64,000 nt of DNA, taken from contig NZ_CALFYO010000029.1 in assembly GCF_937952055.1 (NCBI RefSeq), forward strand, positions 1 through 64,000. Reading direction: 5' to 3'. Under the pieces are notes generated by a model, which saw only the letters and a list, made by a program, of their open reading frames with translations, did not search any database and was not told where the DNA came from. The DNA comes from an uncultured Piscinibacter sp. (GTDB taxonomy: Bacteria; Pseudomonadota; Gammaproteobacteria; Burkholderiales; Burkholderiaceae_C). A program made the translations under genes and the position numbers. Each line of letters opens with the position of its first letter. The first letter of the stretch is position 1. This document shows positions 46,438 through 56,218 of this stretch, piece by piece.

Positions 46438-47310
46438 ATGAGCTGGCTGGAAAAACTGCTGCCCCCGAAGATCCAGCAGACCGACCCGAGCGAGCGCCGC
46501 ACGGTGCCCGAAGGTCTGTGGATCAAGTGTCCGTCCTGCGAAACGGTGCTGTACAAGTCCGATCTTGAGCAGAACGTCAACGTCTGCCCGAAATGCGGGC
46601 ATCACCATCGCATCGGCGCGCGTGCGCGGCTCGACGCCTTCCTGGATCCGGAAGGGCGCTACGAAATCGGCCAGGAGGTGTTGCCGGTCGACGCGCTCAA
46701 GTTCAAGGACAGCAAGAAGTACCCCGAGCGCCTGAAGGACGCGCTCGAGGCCACGGGCGAGACGGACGCGCTGGTGGTGATGGGTGGGGCGGTGATGAGT
46801 CTGCCCGTCGTGGCCGCCTGCTTCGAGTTCGACTTCATGGGCGGTTCCATGGGTTCGGTCGTCGGCGAGCGCTTCGTGCGCGGTGTCGAGACCGCCGTCG
46901 AGCAGAAGACGCCGTTCGTCAGCTTCACCGCCACCGGCGGCGCGCGCATGCAGGAAGGTCTGCTGAGTCTGATGCAGATGGCCAAGACCAACGCGGCGCT
47001 GACGCGACTGGCCAAGGCGAGGCTGCCCTACATCAGCGTGCTGACCGACCCGACGATGGGCGGGGTGTCGGCGAGCTTCGCCTTCATGGGCGACGTGGTG
47101 ATCGCCGAGCCCAAGGCCCTGATCGGCTTTGCCGGCCCGCGGGTGATCGAGAACACCGTGCGCGAGAAGCTGCCCGAAGGCTTCCAGCGTGCCGAATTCC
47201 TGCTCGGCACGGGGGCCATCGACATGATCGTCGACCGGCGTGAACTGCGCGGCACCATGGCCCAGGCGATCGCCATGCTGCAGGGGCTGAGCGCCGACGC
47301 GATCGCCTGA
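46438..47310 (+). CDS. accD: Acetyl-CoA carboxylase carboxyltransferase beta subunit
   Basis: A 290-residue subunit of acetyl-CoA carboxylase, making malonyl-CoA for fatty acid synthesis. The N-terminal zinc ribbon uses C31, C34, C50 and C53 (CPSC and CPKC). The crotonase-like core has GGSMGSVVGE, FTATGGARMQEG and PTMGGVSASFA. GAAAGGA precedes the ATG. It follows trpA after 13 bases and precedes folC, the common proteobacterial order. Confidence 0.97.
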   Translation: MSWLEKLLPPKIQQTDPSERRTVPEGLWIKCPSCETVLYKSDLEQNVNVCPKCGHHHRIGARARLDAFLDPEGRYEIGQEVLPVDALKFKDSKKYPERLKDALEATGETDALVVMGGAVMSLPVVAACFEFDFMGGSMGSVVGERFVRGVETAVEQKTPFVSFTATGGARMQEGLLSLMQMAKTNAALTRLAKARLPYISVLTDPTMGGVSASFAFMGDVVIAEPKALIGFAGPRVIENTVREKLPEGFQRAEFLLGTGAIDMIVDRRELRGTMAQAIAMLQGLSADAIA

Positions 47311-47363
47311 CACGCCCCCATGTTCGAACCCGTGCGCGCGTCGCGGCGCACGCGGGGATCCGC

Positions 47364-48662
47364 ATGACCCCGCGCACCCTCGACCAATGGCTGGCGCATT
47401 GCGGCGCCATGCACCCCACCGAGATCGACCTGTCGCTGGAGCGCGTGGTGGAGGTGCGCGCGCGACTCGGGCTGGAATTCAAGGTGCCGGTGATCAGCGT
47501 CGCCGGCACCAACGGCAAGGGCTCGACCTGCGCAATGCTCGAGTCCATCGCGCTGCAGGCGGGCTACCGGGTCGGTCACTATGCGAAGCCGCACCTCGTG
47601 CACTTCGAGGAGCGCTGCCGCATCGACGGTCGCATGGTCGATGCCGCCGACCTGCTGCCCCACTTCGAGGCCGTCGAGGCCGCGCGGCGGGAGATCACGC
47701 TCAGCATCTTCGAGTTCACCACGCTGGCGATCGCGCGCCTGCTGGCGCATGCGCCGCTGGACCTGGTCATCCTCGAGGTGGGCCTGGGCGGGCGTTTCGA
47801 CGCCGTCAACGCCTTCGACGCCGACTGCGCCGTCATCACCAGCATCGCCCTCGACCACATGGAGTTTCTCGGCACTGATCGCGAGTCGATCGGCCGCGAG
47901 AAGGCGGGCATCATGCGCCGAGGCAGGCCGGCCGTCGTCAGCGACCCGGAGGCGCCGCGCAGCGTGATCGACGAGGCAGAGCGGATCGGAGCCGACCTGT
48001 GGCTGCTCGGCCGCGACTTCAAGTTCGACGGTGATCGGCAGCAGTGGAACTGGGCCGGTCGCGAGCGGCGCTACAACGGCTTGGCCTACCCCGCGCTGCG
48101 CGGTGTCAACCAACTGCTCAATGCCGCAGGCGTGCTGGCGGCGTTCGAGGCCATGCGCATGGTGCTTCCGATCACCGCGCAGGCCGTGCGCAGTGGCTTC
48201 GCACTGGTGGAGTTGCCCGGGCGGTTCCAGATCGTCGCCGGCCAGCCCACGCTGGTGCTCGACGTGGCGCACAACCCGCATTCCGTCGCGGCTCTGGCTC
48301 AGAACCTCGACCAGATGGGCTTCTATCCGTGCACGCGCGCGGTCTTCGGCGCCATGCGCGACAAGGACCTCGCCGCCATGCTCGCCCGAATGGCGCCGCT
48401 GGTGGACGAGTGGCACTTCACCGATCTGCCTTTGCCGCGCGCCGCGACCGCCGAAGAGCTTGCCGCGGTCCATGCATCGCTCGGGAGCAAGGGGCCGGGG
48501 CCGGTGGGCGTGCATCGTCACGCCGGGCCGGCGCAGGCCCTGGCAGCTGCGCTCGCCGAGGCAGACCCCACTGATAGAATCGTTGTCTTCGGTTCGTTCT
48601 ACACCGTCGGCGGCGTGTTGAAGGACGGCGTGCCCGTGCTCCGGGCGCGGCATGTCGGCTGA
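47364..48662 (+). CDS. folC: Bifunctional folylpolyglutamate/dihydrofolate synthase
   Basis: A 432-residue Mur-ligase-type enzyme that makes dihydrofolate and adds glutamates to folates. The P-loop is AGTNGKGSTCAML (47-59). SIALDHMEFLG and LDVAHNPHSVAAL are further family blocks. FGAMRDKDLAAML lies in the C-terminal domain. It starts 53 bases after accD. Confidence 0.96.
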   Translation: MTPRTLDQWLAHCGAMHPTEIDLSLERVVEVRARLGLEFKVPVISVAGTNGKGSTCAMLESIALQAGYRVGHYAKPHLVHFEERCRIDGRMVDAADLLPHFEAVEAARREITLSIFEFTTLAIARLLAHAPLDLVILEVGLGGRFDAVNAFDADCAVITSIALDHMEFLGTDRESIGREKAGIMRRGRPAVVSDPEAPRSVIDEAERIGADLWLLGRDFKFDGDRQQWNWAGRERRYNGLAYPALRGVNQLLNAAGVLAAFEAMRMVLPITAQAVRSGFALVELPGRFQIVAGQPTLVLDVAHNPHSVAALAQNLDQMGFYPCTRAVFGAMRDKDLAAMLARMAPLVDEWHFTDLPLPRAATAEELAAVHASLGSKGPGPVGVHRHAGPAQALAAALAEADPTDRIVVFGSFYTVGGVLKDGVPVLRARHVG

Positions 48663-48744
48663 GCGTCGCTTCCTGCGGCCTCCATTCTCTCGCCGAGAGG
48701 TGTGACGCGCCGGCCTAAACGCTTCATTGCACCTGACGCACCGC

Positions 48745-49509
48745 ATGGGACTGCTGTCGTTCTTCCAGCGCCGTACGAGCGGTGCCGACGCGCCGTCCAA
48801 ACCGGCGGAGTCGGCAGATTCGCTCGCCGCGGCGCGCACTCGCGCGAGGCGCCGCTTGATGGGCGCTGCCGTGTTGCTGATGGCCGGCGTGATCGGCTTC
48901 CCGCTGGTGTTCGAGACGCAGCCTCGCTCCGTGCCGGTTGACATTCCGATCGAGATCCCGCGCAAGGAAGGCGCCTCCCCTCTGACCATGCCGCCGGTGC
49001 GTACGCCAGCGGCAAAGGCGTCGTCGGCGGTCGAGGCTGCGCCGCGCGAGGAGGCGCCGCCTGCACAAGCGTCCGAACGACCGGGCGAAACAGCGCCGGT
49101 GGCCGGCGCACAGGCTCCGAAGGCGGCGGCACCCGTGACGGAGCCACCCAAGAAGGCCGCCGGCGAGACGCGTCCTGCCGCGCCTGCGCCCGAGGCTGCA
49201 CGCGCCAGGGCCTTGCTCGACGGCAAGGAGGTGGCCAAGCCGTCCGTGGCCGCCGCCAAGACGGAGTCCACGCGCGATGCGGGCCGCTTCGTGGTGCAGG
49301 TCGGGGCATTCGCCGATGCTGCGGCTGCTCGCGAGATGCGTGCCCGGGTCGAGAAGCTCGGTCTGAAGAGCTACACGCAGGTGGTCGAGACCTCCTCGGG
49401 AAGCCGCACGCGGGTGCGGGCCGGTCCCTACGACTCGCGCGACGAGGCGGAGCGGGCGCTCTCCAAGGCCAAGGCGGCGGGGCTCAACGCCGTCGTCCTG
49501 ACGCTCTGA
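48745..49509 (+). CDS. SPOR-domain inner-membrane protein (DedD-like)
   Basis: A 254-residue bitopic protein. After a basic cytoplasmic start (RTRARRRL) a single helix spans about residues 39-56. A long Pro/Ala/Lys-rich spacer leads to a SPOR domain at about 178-254 (FVVQVGAFADAAAAREM; SGSRTRVRAGPY). SPOR domains bind denuded peptidoglycan strands at the division site. Position between folC and cvpA is that of E. coli dedD. I prefer the ATG at 48745 to a TTG six codons earlier. Confidence 0.9.
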   Translation: MGLLSFFQRRTSGADAPSKPAESADSLAAARTRARRRLMGAAVLLMAGVIGFPLVFETQPRSVPVDIPIEIPRKEGASPLTMPPVRTPAAKASSAVEAAPREEAPPAQASERPGETAPVAGAQAPKAAAPVTEPPKKAAGETRPAAPAPEAARARALLDGKEVAKPSVAAAKTESTRDAGRFVVQVGAFADAAAAREMRARVEKLGLKSYTQVVETSSGSRTRVRAGPYDSRDEAERALSKAKAAGLNAVVLTL

Positions 49510-49519
49510 GTGCGCGGCC

Positions 49520-50026
49520 ATGGACTTCGCGCAGATCAGCTGGGTCGACGCGGTACTGCTGGCCGTGCTGGCCATTTCAGTGATCGTCGGGGTGATCCGC
49601 GGCTTCGTCTTCGAACTGCTGTCACTGGCCGGTTGGCTGGCCGCGTGGTTCGCGGCGCAGTGGTTCGCGCCGGTGGCCGCGCGCCATGTTCCCATCGGCG
49701 TGCCGGGATCGGCGTTGAACCTCGGCGCCGCGTTCGCCCTCGTCTTCGTGGCGGCGCTGATCGTGTGGGCGATCGCGGCGCGATTGATCCGCCTGCTGTT
49801 GCATGCCACGCCGCTGAGCGTGCCGGACCGCGGCCTGGGTGCGATCTTCGGCGCCCTGCGAGGCATGGTGCTGCTGCTCGCAGCGGCAGCCGTGATCGGC
49901 CTCACGCCGGCGGCCAAGGCTGCGGCCTGGCAGCAGTCGCGCGGAGCGGGGGCGCTGTCGACGTTGCTCGATGGGTTGATGCCGCTGCTGCCGCCGCAGG
50001 TGGCGGCACAGCTTCGCCGGGCATGA
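49520..50026 (+). CDS. cvpA: CvpA family membrane protein
   Basis: A 168-residue protein with four hydrophobic helices, of the CvpA family (named for colicin V production). Blocks WVDAVLLAVLAISVIVGVIRG at the start and DRGLGAIFGALRG after the third helix are typical. The molecular role is not known. It lies just before purF, the constant partner of cvpA in Proteobacteria. Confidence 0.92.
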   Translation: MDFAQISWVDAVLLAVLAISVIVGVIRGFVFELLSLAGWLAAWFAAQWFAPVAARHVPIGVPGSALNLGAAFALVFVAALIVWAIAARLIRLLLHATPLSVPDRGLGAIFGALRGMVLLLAAAAVIGLTPAAKAAAWQQSRGAGALSTLLDGLMPLLPPQVAAQLRRA

Positions 50027-50055
50027 TGCCTGCGCGATGAACAGGAGTTGAGGAC

Positions 50056-51579
50056 ATGTGTGGCATCGTCGGTGTGATCTCGCCTTCGCCGGTCAACCAA
50101 CTGATCTACGACGCGCTGCTGCTGTTGCAGCACCGCGGACAGGACGCCGCCGGCATCGTGACGATGCTGGGTACGAAGTGCTTCATGCACAAGGCGCGCG
50201 GCATGGTGCGCGACGTCTTCCGCACGCGCAACATGCGTGCGCTGCCCGGCAACGTCGGTCTCGGCCAGGTGCGCTATCCGACCGCAGGCAATGCCTACAG
50301 CGAGGAAGAGGCGCAGCCCTTCTACGTCAATGCACCGTTCGGCATCGTGCTCGTGCACAACGGCAACCTGACGAACGCGCACTCGCTGAAGCAGCAGCTC
50401 TTCGACATCGACCGCCGCCACATCAACACCGAGAGCGACACCGAAGTGTTGATCAACGTGGTGGCGCACGAGCTGGAGCTCGCTGCGCGCGACCTCCCGC
50501 TGGCGCCTGAATCGGTCTTCAAGGCCGTGCGTGCGGTGCACAAGCGCCTGAAGGGCTCGTATGCGGTGATTGCGTTGATCGCCGGCCACGGGTTGCTGGC
50601 CTTCCGTGACCCGTTCGGCATCCGGCCGCTGTGCTTCGGCGAAGGCCAGACGGCCGAAGGTCCCGAGATCATGGTGGCGAGCGAGTCGGTGGCCCTCGAA
50701 GGCACCGGGCACAAGCTGGTGCGCGACGTGGCTCCCGGCGAGGCGATCTTCATCGATCTGCAGGGCCGCGTGCACGCGCAGCAATGCGCCGAAAATCCGA
50801 CCTTGAACCCTTGCATGTTCGAGTTCGTCTATCTGGCGCGGCCCGACTCGGTGATGGACGGTGTGTCGGTCTACCAGGCGCGGCTGAACATGGGCGAGAC
50901 ATTGGCGCAGCGGCTCATCTCGACGATGCCGCCCAGCGAGATCGACGTCGTCATCCCCATCCCGGAGTCGAGCCGGCCCTCGGCGATGCAGCTCGCGCAG
51001 AAGATCGGCAAGCCCTACCGCGAGGGCTTCGTGAAGAACCGCTATGTGGGGCGCACCTTCATCATGCCCGGGCAAGGCATGCGCAAGAAGTCGGTGCGTC
51101 AGAAGCTCAATGCGATCGCCTCCGAGTTCAAGGGCCGCAACGTGCTGCTCGTCGACGACTCGATCGTACGCGGCACGACGTCCAAGGAGATCGTGCAGAT
51201 GGCGCGCGAGGCCGGTGCGCGCAAGGTCTACATGGCGTCGGCGGCGCCGCCAGTGCGCTTCCCGAACGTGTACGGCATCGACATGCCGACCAAGGACGAA
51301 CTGATCGCCCACAACCGCAGTACCGAGGAGATCCGCCAGTACATCGGCGCCGACGCGCTGATCTACCAGGATGTCGCGGCGATGAAGAAGGTGGTCAGCG
51401 CGCTGAACCCCAAGCTCGACGGCTTCGAGGCGTCCTGCTTCGACGGCATCTACATCACCGGGGACATCACCGCCGCCGACTTCGACACGCTGGCGGCGCA
51501 GCGCCGCTCACAGGGCGATGAAGAGGAGGGGGGCGATCGCTCCCGCCTCGCGCTGCACAACGCCACGGAGTCGCGCTGA
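50056..51579 (+). CDS. purF: Amidophosphoribosyltransferase
   Basis: A 507-residue enzyme for the first step of purine synthesis. The N-terminal glutaminase nucleophile is C2 (MCGIVGV), so there is no propeptide, as in E. coli. The phosphoribosyltransferase half has the PRPP motif VLLVDDSIVRGTTSKEI. It begins 29 bases after cvpA, with AGGAGTTGAGG in front. The stop overlaps the metZ start by one base. Confidence 0.97.
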   Translation: MCGIVGVISPSPVNQLIYDALLLLQHRGQDAAGIVTMLGTKCFMHKARGMVRDVFRTRNMRALPGNVGLGQVRYPTAGNAYSEEEAQPFYVNAPFGIVLVHNGNLTNAHSLKQQLFDIDRRHINTESDTEVLINVVAHELELAARDLPLAPESVFKAVRAVHKRLKGSYAVIALIAGHGLLAFRDPFGIRPLCFGEGQTAEGPEIMVASESVALEGTGHKLVRDVAPGEAIFIDLQGRVHAQQCAENPTLNPCMFEFVYLARPDSVMDGVSVYQARLNMGETLAQRLISTMPPSEIDVVIPIPESSRPSAMQLAQKIGKPYREGFVKNRYVGRTFIMPGQGMRKKSVRQKLNAIASEFKGRNVLLVDDSIVRGTTSKEIVQMAREAGARKVYMASAAPPVRFPNVYGIDMPTKDELIAHNRSTEEIRQYIGADALIYQDVAAMKKVVSALNPKLDGFEASCFDGIYITGDITAADFDTLAAQRRSQGDEEEGGDRSRLALHNATESR

Positions 51580-52814
51580 TGGGCGACAAACGCATTCCTC
51601 GCGTCGACCTGCCGGCCGACGTGCACCTCGACACGCTGGCGGTGCGCGAAGGCCTGCCCGCCAGCGCCTGGGGCGAGAACAGCGAGGCGCTGTTCCTCAC
51701 CAGCAGTTTCCGTCAGCCCGACGCGGCAACAGCCGCCGCGCGCTTCGCCAACGAGGAAGAGGCCTTCATCTACTCGCGCTTCACCAACCCGACGGTGATG
51801 ATGTTCGAGCGGCGGCTTGCCGCGCTGGAGGGTGCGCAGGCCTGCATCGCCACCTCCAGCGGCATGAGCGCGATCCTGCTGCTCGGCATGGGCCTGCTCA
51901 AGGTCGGCGACCACGTGGTGTGCTCGCAGAGCGTGTTCGGCTCGACGATCATGCTGTTCGGTCGCGAGTTCGCGAAGTTCGGCATCGAGACGACCTTCGT
52001 CTCGCAGACCGACGTGTCGCAGTGGCAGGCCGCAATCAAGCCGAACACGAAGCTGCTCTTCGCGGAATCGCCCACCAACCCGCTCACCGAGGTGTGCGAC
52101 ATCGCGGCGCTGGCGGCCATCGCCAAGCAGGCCGGCGCCTGGCTGGCGGTCGACAACTGCTTCTGCTCCCCGGCGCTGCAGAGGCCGATCGAATACGGCG
52201 CGGATCTCGTCATTCACTCCGGCACCAAGTACCTGGACGGGCAGGGCCGCGTCATCGCCGGAGCGATCTGCGGCAACGAAGCACTGATCAACGAGCGATT
52301 CGTGCCGGTGATGCGCAGCGCGGGCATGAGCCTGTCGCCATTCAACGCCTGGGTGGTGCTCAAGGGACTGGAGACGCTGTCCATCCGAATGGAGGCGCAG
52401 AGCCGCCGTGCGCTGGAACTGGCACGATGGCTGGAGGCGCAGCCCCAGGTGGAGCGCGTGTTCTACCCGGGGCTCGAATCGCACCCGCAGCACGCGCTGG
52501 CGATGGCGCAGCAGTCGGGCAGCGGCGGCGCGGTGGTGTCGTTCGTCGTGCGCGGACAGGCCGAGGGCGGGGCGACGCGAGCCCGTCGGAACGCGTTTCA
52601 CGTGATCGACGGCACGAGGGTCTGCTCCATCACCGCCAATCTCGGCGACACCAAGACCACCATCACGCACCCGGCGAGCACCTCGCACGGGCGCCTCTCC
52701 GAAGAGCAGCGGCAGGCTGCGGGCATCACGCAGGGCATGATCCGCGTCGCCGTGGGACTGGACGACGTTCGTGACTTGCAGGCCGATCTGCGGCGCGGTC
52801 TCGGCTCGCTGTGA
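51579..52814 (+). CDS. metZ: O-succinylhomoserine sulfhydrylase
   Basis: A 411-residue PLP enzyme of the Cys/Met metabolism family that makes homocysteine directly from O-succinylhomoserine and sulfide. The PLP lysine is in HSGTKYLDGQGR. EEEAFIYSRFTNPT and SITANLGDTKTTITHPAST are family blocks. The length and KYLDGQGR pattern favour MetZ over MetB or MetC. The ATG overlaps the purF stop (TGATG). The purF-metZ order is common in Beta- and Gammaproteobacteria. Confidence 0.93.
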   Translation: MGDKRIPRVDLPADVHLDTLAVREGLPASAWGENSEALFLTSSFRQPDAATAAARFANEEEAFIYSRFTNPTVMMFERRLAALEGAQACIATSSGMSAILLLGMGLLKVGDHVVCSQSVFGSTIMLFGREFAKFGIETTFVSQTDVSQWQAAIKPNTKLLFAESPTNPLTEVCDIAALAAIAKQAGAWLAVDNCFCSPALQRPIEYGADLVIHSGTKYLDGQGRVIAGAICGNEALINERFVPVMRSAGMSLSPFNAWVVLKGLETLSIRMEAQSRRALELARWLEAQPQVERVFYPGLESHPQHALAMAQQSGSGGAVVSFVVRGQAEGGATRARRNAFHVIDGTRVCSITANLGDTKTTITHPASTSHGRLSEEQRQAAGITQGMIRVAVGLDDVRDLQADLRRGLGSL

Positions 52815-52827
52815 AGAAGAACGAACG

Positions 52828-54222
52828 ATGACCCGCAGAGTCCGCACCCGCATCGCACCGTCGCCGACGGGTTTTCTCCACCTGGGCACGGCACGCACGG
52901 CGCTGTTTTCCTGGGCATTCGCGCGCCATCACGGCGGCGACTTCATCCTGCGCATCGAGGACACCGACGTGGCGCGTTCGACGCAGGAGGCGGTCGACCA
53001 GATCATCGCGGCGATGAACTGGCTTCAGCTCGACTACGACGAAGGGCCGTACTACCAGATGCAGCGGCTCGATCGCTACCGGGAGGTGATCGCGACGATG
53101 CTCGCCGCGGGCACGGCCTACCACTGCTACTGCTCGCCCGAGGAGCTCGACGCGATGCGCGAGGCGCAGCGCGCGCGCGGCGAGAAGCCGCGCTACGACG
53201 GCCGCTGGCGCCCCGAGCCGGGCAAGACGTTGCCTGCGCCGCCCGCGGGCGCGACGCCGGTGGTCCGCTTCCGCAATCCCGTCGAAGGCGACGTGACCTG
53301 GAACGACATGGTCAAGGGACCCATCACCATCAGCAACCGTGAGCTCGACGACCTGATCATCTGCCGGCCCGACGGCACGCCGACCTACAATTTCTGTGTG
53401 GTCGTCGACGACTGGGACATGCAGATCAGCCACGTGATCCGCGGCGACGACCATGTCAACAACACGCCCCGGCAGATCAACATCCTGCGTGCGCTGGGCG
53501 CGGATCTGCCCGAGTACGGCCACGTGCCGATGATCCTCGGCCCGGATGGCGACAAGCTCTCCAAGCGCCACGGCGCGGTCAGCGTGATGCAGTACGAGGA
53601 GGGCGGTTACCTGCCCGACGCGATGGTCAACTATCTGGCGCGGCTGGGCTGGAGCCATGGGGATGACGAACTGTTCGACCGCAACCAACTGGTTACCTGG
53701 TTCGACGGCAGCCACCTCGCTCGCAGCCCGGCGCAGTGGGACGCGGCGAAGTTGAACTGGGTCAATGCCCATGTCATCAAGACGACTGCCGACAGCGAAC
53801 TCGCCGCCCTGCTGGCCGGAAGATGGTCCGCACGACCAGGCGACGTGGCCGCCGATGAGCGACTCGCGAGCATGTGCGCGCTGTTCAAGGACCGCTGTGC
53901 GACGCTCGTCGAACTCGCCGACTGGCTGGCCATGTACTTCGTCGACGTGCAACCGCGCGGCGAGGACGTGGCGCAGCATGTCACCGAGGTGGTGCGGCCC
54001 GCGTTGCAGGCACTCAGAGGTCGCCTGGCGGAGATCGACTGGGACAAGGCCACGATCGCTATGGTGATCAAGGAGACGCTGGTCACCCACGGGCTGAAGA
54101 TGCCGCAGCTGGCGCATGCGTTGCGCGTGCTGGTGTGTGGCCGCGTGCAGACGCCCTCGATCGATGCGGTGCTGGCGCTGTTCTCTCGCGACGTCGTCCT
54201 GCGCAGATTGCAGGGCGTCTGA
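52828..54222 (+). CDS. gltX: Glutamyl-tRNA synthetase
   Basis: A 464-residue class I aminoacyl-tRNA synthetase. The HIGH motif appears as SPTGFLHLGTAR (12-23) and the KMSKS motif as DKLSKRHG. The zinc-binding region after the first half is reduced to CYCSPEEL. The C-terminal anticodon-binding helices complete the normal length. It starts 13 bases after metZ and is followed by three tRNA genes, one of them the tRNA it charges (tRNA-Glu). Confidence 0.97.
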   Translation: MTRRVRTRIAPSPTGFLHLGTARTALFSWAFARHHGGDFILRIEDTDVARSTQEAVDQIIAAMNWLQLDYDEGPYYQMQRLDRYREVIATMLAAGTAYHCYCSPEELDAMREAQRARGEKPRYDGRWRPEPGKTLPAPPAGATPVVRFRNPVEGDVTWNDMVKGPITISNRELDDLIICRPDGTPTYNFCVVVDDWDMQISHVIRGDDHVNNTPRQINILRALGADLPEYGHVPMILGPDGDKLSKRHGAVSVMQYEEGGYLPDAMVNYLARLGWSHGDDELFDRNQLVTWFDGSHLARSPAQWDAAKLNWVNAHVIKTTADSELAALLAGRWSARPGDVAADERLASMCALFKDRCATLVELADWLAMYFVDVQPRGEDVAQHVTEVVRPALQALRGRLAEIDWDKATIAMVIKETLVTHGLKMPQLAHALRVLVCGRVQTPSIDAVLALFSRDVVLRRLQGV

Positions 54223-54237
54223 AATTCTGTCTATAAT
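54208..54237 (+). promoter_or_regulatory. Sigma-70 promoter of the tRNA cluster
   Basis: TTGCAG and TATAAT are spaced by 18 bases, and the -10 box is perfect. It overlaps the gltX end and lies 47 bases before tRNA-Ala, with GC-rich sequence just after the -10 that may serve as a stringent discriminator. It is the best housekeeping promoter seen in the window. Confidence 0.75.
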
Positions 54238-54284
54238 CGCAGTCTCGCTTGAAACTGCGACTGCTGCACCAACGCAATCGAAAC

Positions 54285-54360
<76 letters not shown>

Positions 54361-54400
54361 CGGTTGCACGGCGCAGGTTCGAGTCGACGAATGAGTTTCA

Positions 54401-54476
54401 GTCCCCTTCGTCTAGAGGCCTAGGACACGACCCTTTCACGGTTGTAACAGGGGTTCGAATCCCCTAGGGGACGCCA
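54401..54476 (+). tRNA. tRNA-Glu (TTC)
   Basis: A 76-base tRNA with encoded CCA. GTCCCCT pairs with AGGGGAC. The anticodon stem CGACC/GGTTG closes CTTTCAC, so the anticodon is TTC. The D arm GTCTAGAGGCCTAGGAC is typical of tRNA-Glu. It lies two genes behind gltX, whose product charges it. Confidence 0.97.
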
Positions 54477-54522
54477 AGTTTCGGCAGCGCTTGCGGAGTC
54501 ATCCTGAAGCTGCCGGCCACGC

Positions 54523-54599
54523 GGAGTGGTAGTTCAGTTGGTTAGAATACCGGCCTGTCACGCCGGGGGTCGCGGGTTCGAGCCCCGTCCACTCCGCCA
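54523..54599 (+). tRNA. tRNA-Asp (GTC)
   Basis: A 77-base tRNA with encoded CCA. GGAGTGG pairs with CCACTCC. The anticodon stem CGGCC/GCCGG closes TGTCAC-type loop sequence with anticodon GTC. The T loop GGTTCGAGCC is standard. It is last in the cluster, eight bases before a terminator. Confidence 0.97.
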
Positions 54600-54607
54600 A
54601 TCCTTCG

Positions 54608-54640
54608 AAGGGCTGATCTTGCAAGAGGTCGGCCCTTTTT
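54608..54640 (+). terminator. Rho-independent terminator of the tRNA cluster
   Basis: AAGGGC at 54608-54613 pairs with GCCCTT, and the stem continues inward through G-T pairs to a TGCA loop region. TTTTT ends the right arm. It separates the tRNA genes from the exopolysaccharide locus. Confidence 0.85.
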
Positions 54641-54811
54641 CTTGCCGTCTCAGGGTCTTCTCTCCCTAGGGTCGACGGCCGATTTCCCCTCGTTTGGAGG
54701 GTTTCTGCACCGAGGACGGCTCCCGAGAATCCCGTCACTCCGATCGATGTCGAACCGCGCGGTGATGCCGTGCGGGTCCGCGACGAGACCGGCAGAACAG
54801 AGGCTGATGCG

Positions 54812-56218
54812 ATGCTCAAGGTCTTCCAACACCATATCCCGCTGTCTGCTCTCGCGGAACTGCTGGCCGATGGCTTGTTCTGCTTTCTTGCGGTCGTGTT
54901 GGCTGCCCAGGGTTTGTCGGGCGTGCAAATCGGCGACCAGTTGGTCTTGGGCACGGTGCCGTCGCAGTTGTTGCTGCATGCCGCGGCGTTCGCGTTGCTG
55001 ATGTCGCTCCTGTACTCGGTGTTCGGCATCTATCGCTCGTCCGCCGTTTCGGTGGGCCTGGGGGTACTGCTCAGCCGTGCCTCGCTGGCCGTTCTGGTCG
55101 GGGCTGGCATCGCCTACTCGGTGATCAGCACGGAAGGATTGACCGACCGCGCGAGCGAGTTGCTCTTCCCGGTCATCGTGTACATGCTGCTGGGCTTGGT
55201 GGTGGTGCGGTTGCTCTTCCACGTGGTGCGGCGTGCCGTCGTGGGTTCCCCTCGTGTGCTGATCGTCGGCACGGGCAAGGAGGCTCTGAGCATCGCCACG
55301 GATCTGCGCCTTCCTGGCCGAGCTCATCGCTCAGTGGTCGGCTTCTATCCCGCTGGTGGCGGTGACGGGGCGCCGGGTGCCGGCAGGGTGTTCGACCGCG
55401 ACGAGTCGATCAGCAGCCTGGTGAGGCGTTTCCAGATCGACGAGGTGATCGTCGCGGTTCGTGAGCAGCGCGGTGGCGCGGTGCCGATGGACCAGTTGCT
55501 GGAATGTCGCCTGCAGGGCACGCCTGTGCTCGACCTTGCCGGCTTTTACGAGCGCACCAAGGGTCAGGTGCCCACCGAGAGTCTGAAGGCGAGCTGGTTG
55601 GTGTATGGCCATGGCTTCGTGCAGGGGCGGGTGCGCACGGCGGTGAAGCGCGCCTTCGACGTCGTCTGCTCGACCATGCTGCTCGTGCTGGCCTCGCCAG
55701 TGATGCTGGTGACTGCCCTGCTGATTCGTCTGGACAGTCCGGGGCCGATCATCTACCGCCAGGAACGCGTTGGCCTGGGTGGTCGCAGTTTCATGTGCCT
55801 CAAGTTCCGCAGCATGTGCACCGACGCCGAGCGCGATGGCGTGGCCCGCTGGGCGAGCAAGAACGATGCGCGTGTGACCCGTGTCGGAGCGTTCATTCGC
55901 AAGTGCCGGATCGACGAGTTGCCGCAGCTGATCAGCGTGCTCAAGGGCGAGATGAGCTTGGTCGGCCCACGGCCGGAGCGCCCGTCGTTCGTGGCTCAAC
56001 TTCGAGAGCAGATCCCCTTCTACGACATCCGTCACAGCGTCAAGCCTGGGGTGACGGGCTGGGCCCAGGTGCGCTACAGCTACGGCGCTTCGGTCGAGGA
56101 TGCGCGTCGAAAGCACGAGTTCGACCTCTACTACGTGAAGAACAACTCGCTGTTCCTCGACCTGCTGGTGCTGGTCGAGACCGTCAGCGTCGTGTTGTTC
56201 CGCGAGGGCGCCCAGTAG
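54812..56218 (+). CDS. Initiating sugar transferase, PEP-CTERM-system type (EpsB-like)
   Basis: A 468-residue polyprenyl-phosphate sugar-1-phosphate transferase that starts exopolysaccharide repeat units on a lipid carrier. Four or five hydrophobic helices fill residues 10-130. A nucleotide-binding-like middle follows (RVLIVGTGKEALSIATDL). The C-terminal catalytic domain has KRAFDVVCS with a membrane helix, KFRSMCTDAE, and DELPQLISVLKGEMSLVGPRP. The whole fits the TIGR03013 subfamily tied to exosortase loci. The ATG at 54812 lacks a strong ribosome site. It is the first gene of the locus. Confidence 0.92.
   Translation: MLKVFQHHIPLSALAELLADGLFCFLAVVLAAQGLSGVQIGDQLVLGTVPSQLLLHAAAFALLMSLLYSVFGIYRSSAVSVGLGVLLSRASLAVLVGAGIAYSVISTEGLTDRASELLFPVIVYMLLGLVVVRLLFHVVRRAVVGSPRVLIVGTGKEALSIATDLRLPGRAHRSVVGFYPAGGGDGAPGAGRVFDRDESISSLVRRFQIDEVIVAVREQRGGAVPMDQLLECRLQGTPVLDLAGFYERTKGQVPTESLKASWLVYGHGFVQGRVRTAVKRAFDVVCSTMLLVLASPVMLVTALLIRLDSPGPIIYRQERVGLGGRSFMCLKFRSMCTDAERDGVARWASKNDARVTRVGAFIRKCRIDELPQLISVLKGEMSLVGPRPERPSFVAQLREQIPFYDIRHSVKPGVTGWAQVRYSYGASVEDARRKHEFDLYYVKNNSLFLDLLVLVETVSVVLFREGAQ

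Noticed and set aside
54361..54400. GGTTCGAGTC between tRNA-Ala and tRNA-Glu as a broken tRNA
   Set aside because: It looks like a T loop, but no T stem, acceptor stem or anticodon arm can be folded. Too little to call.
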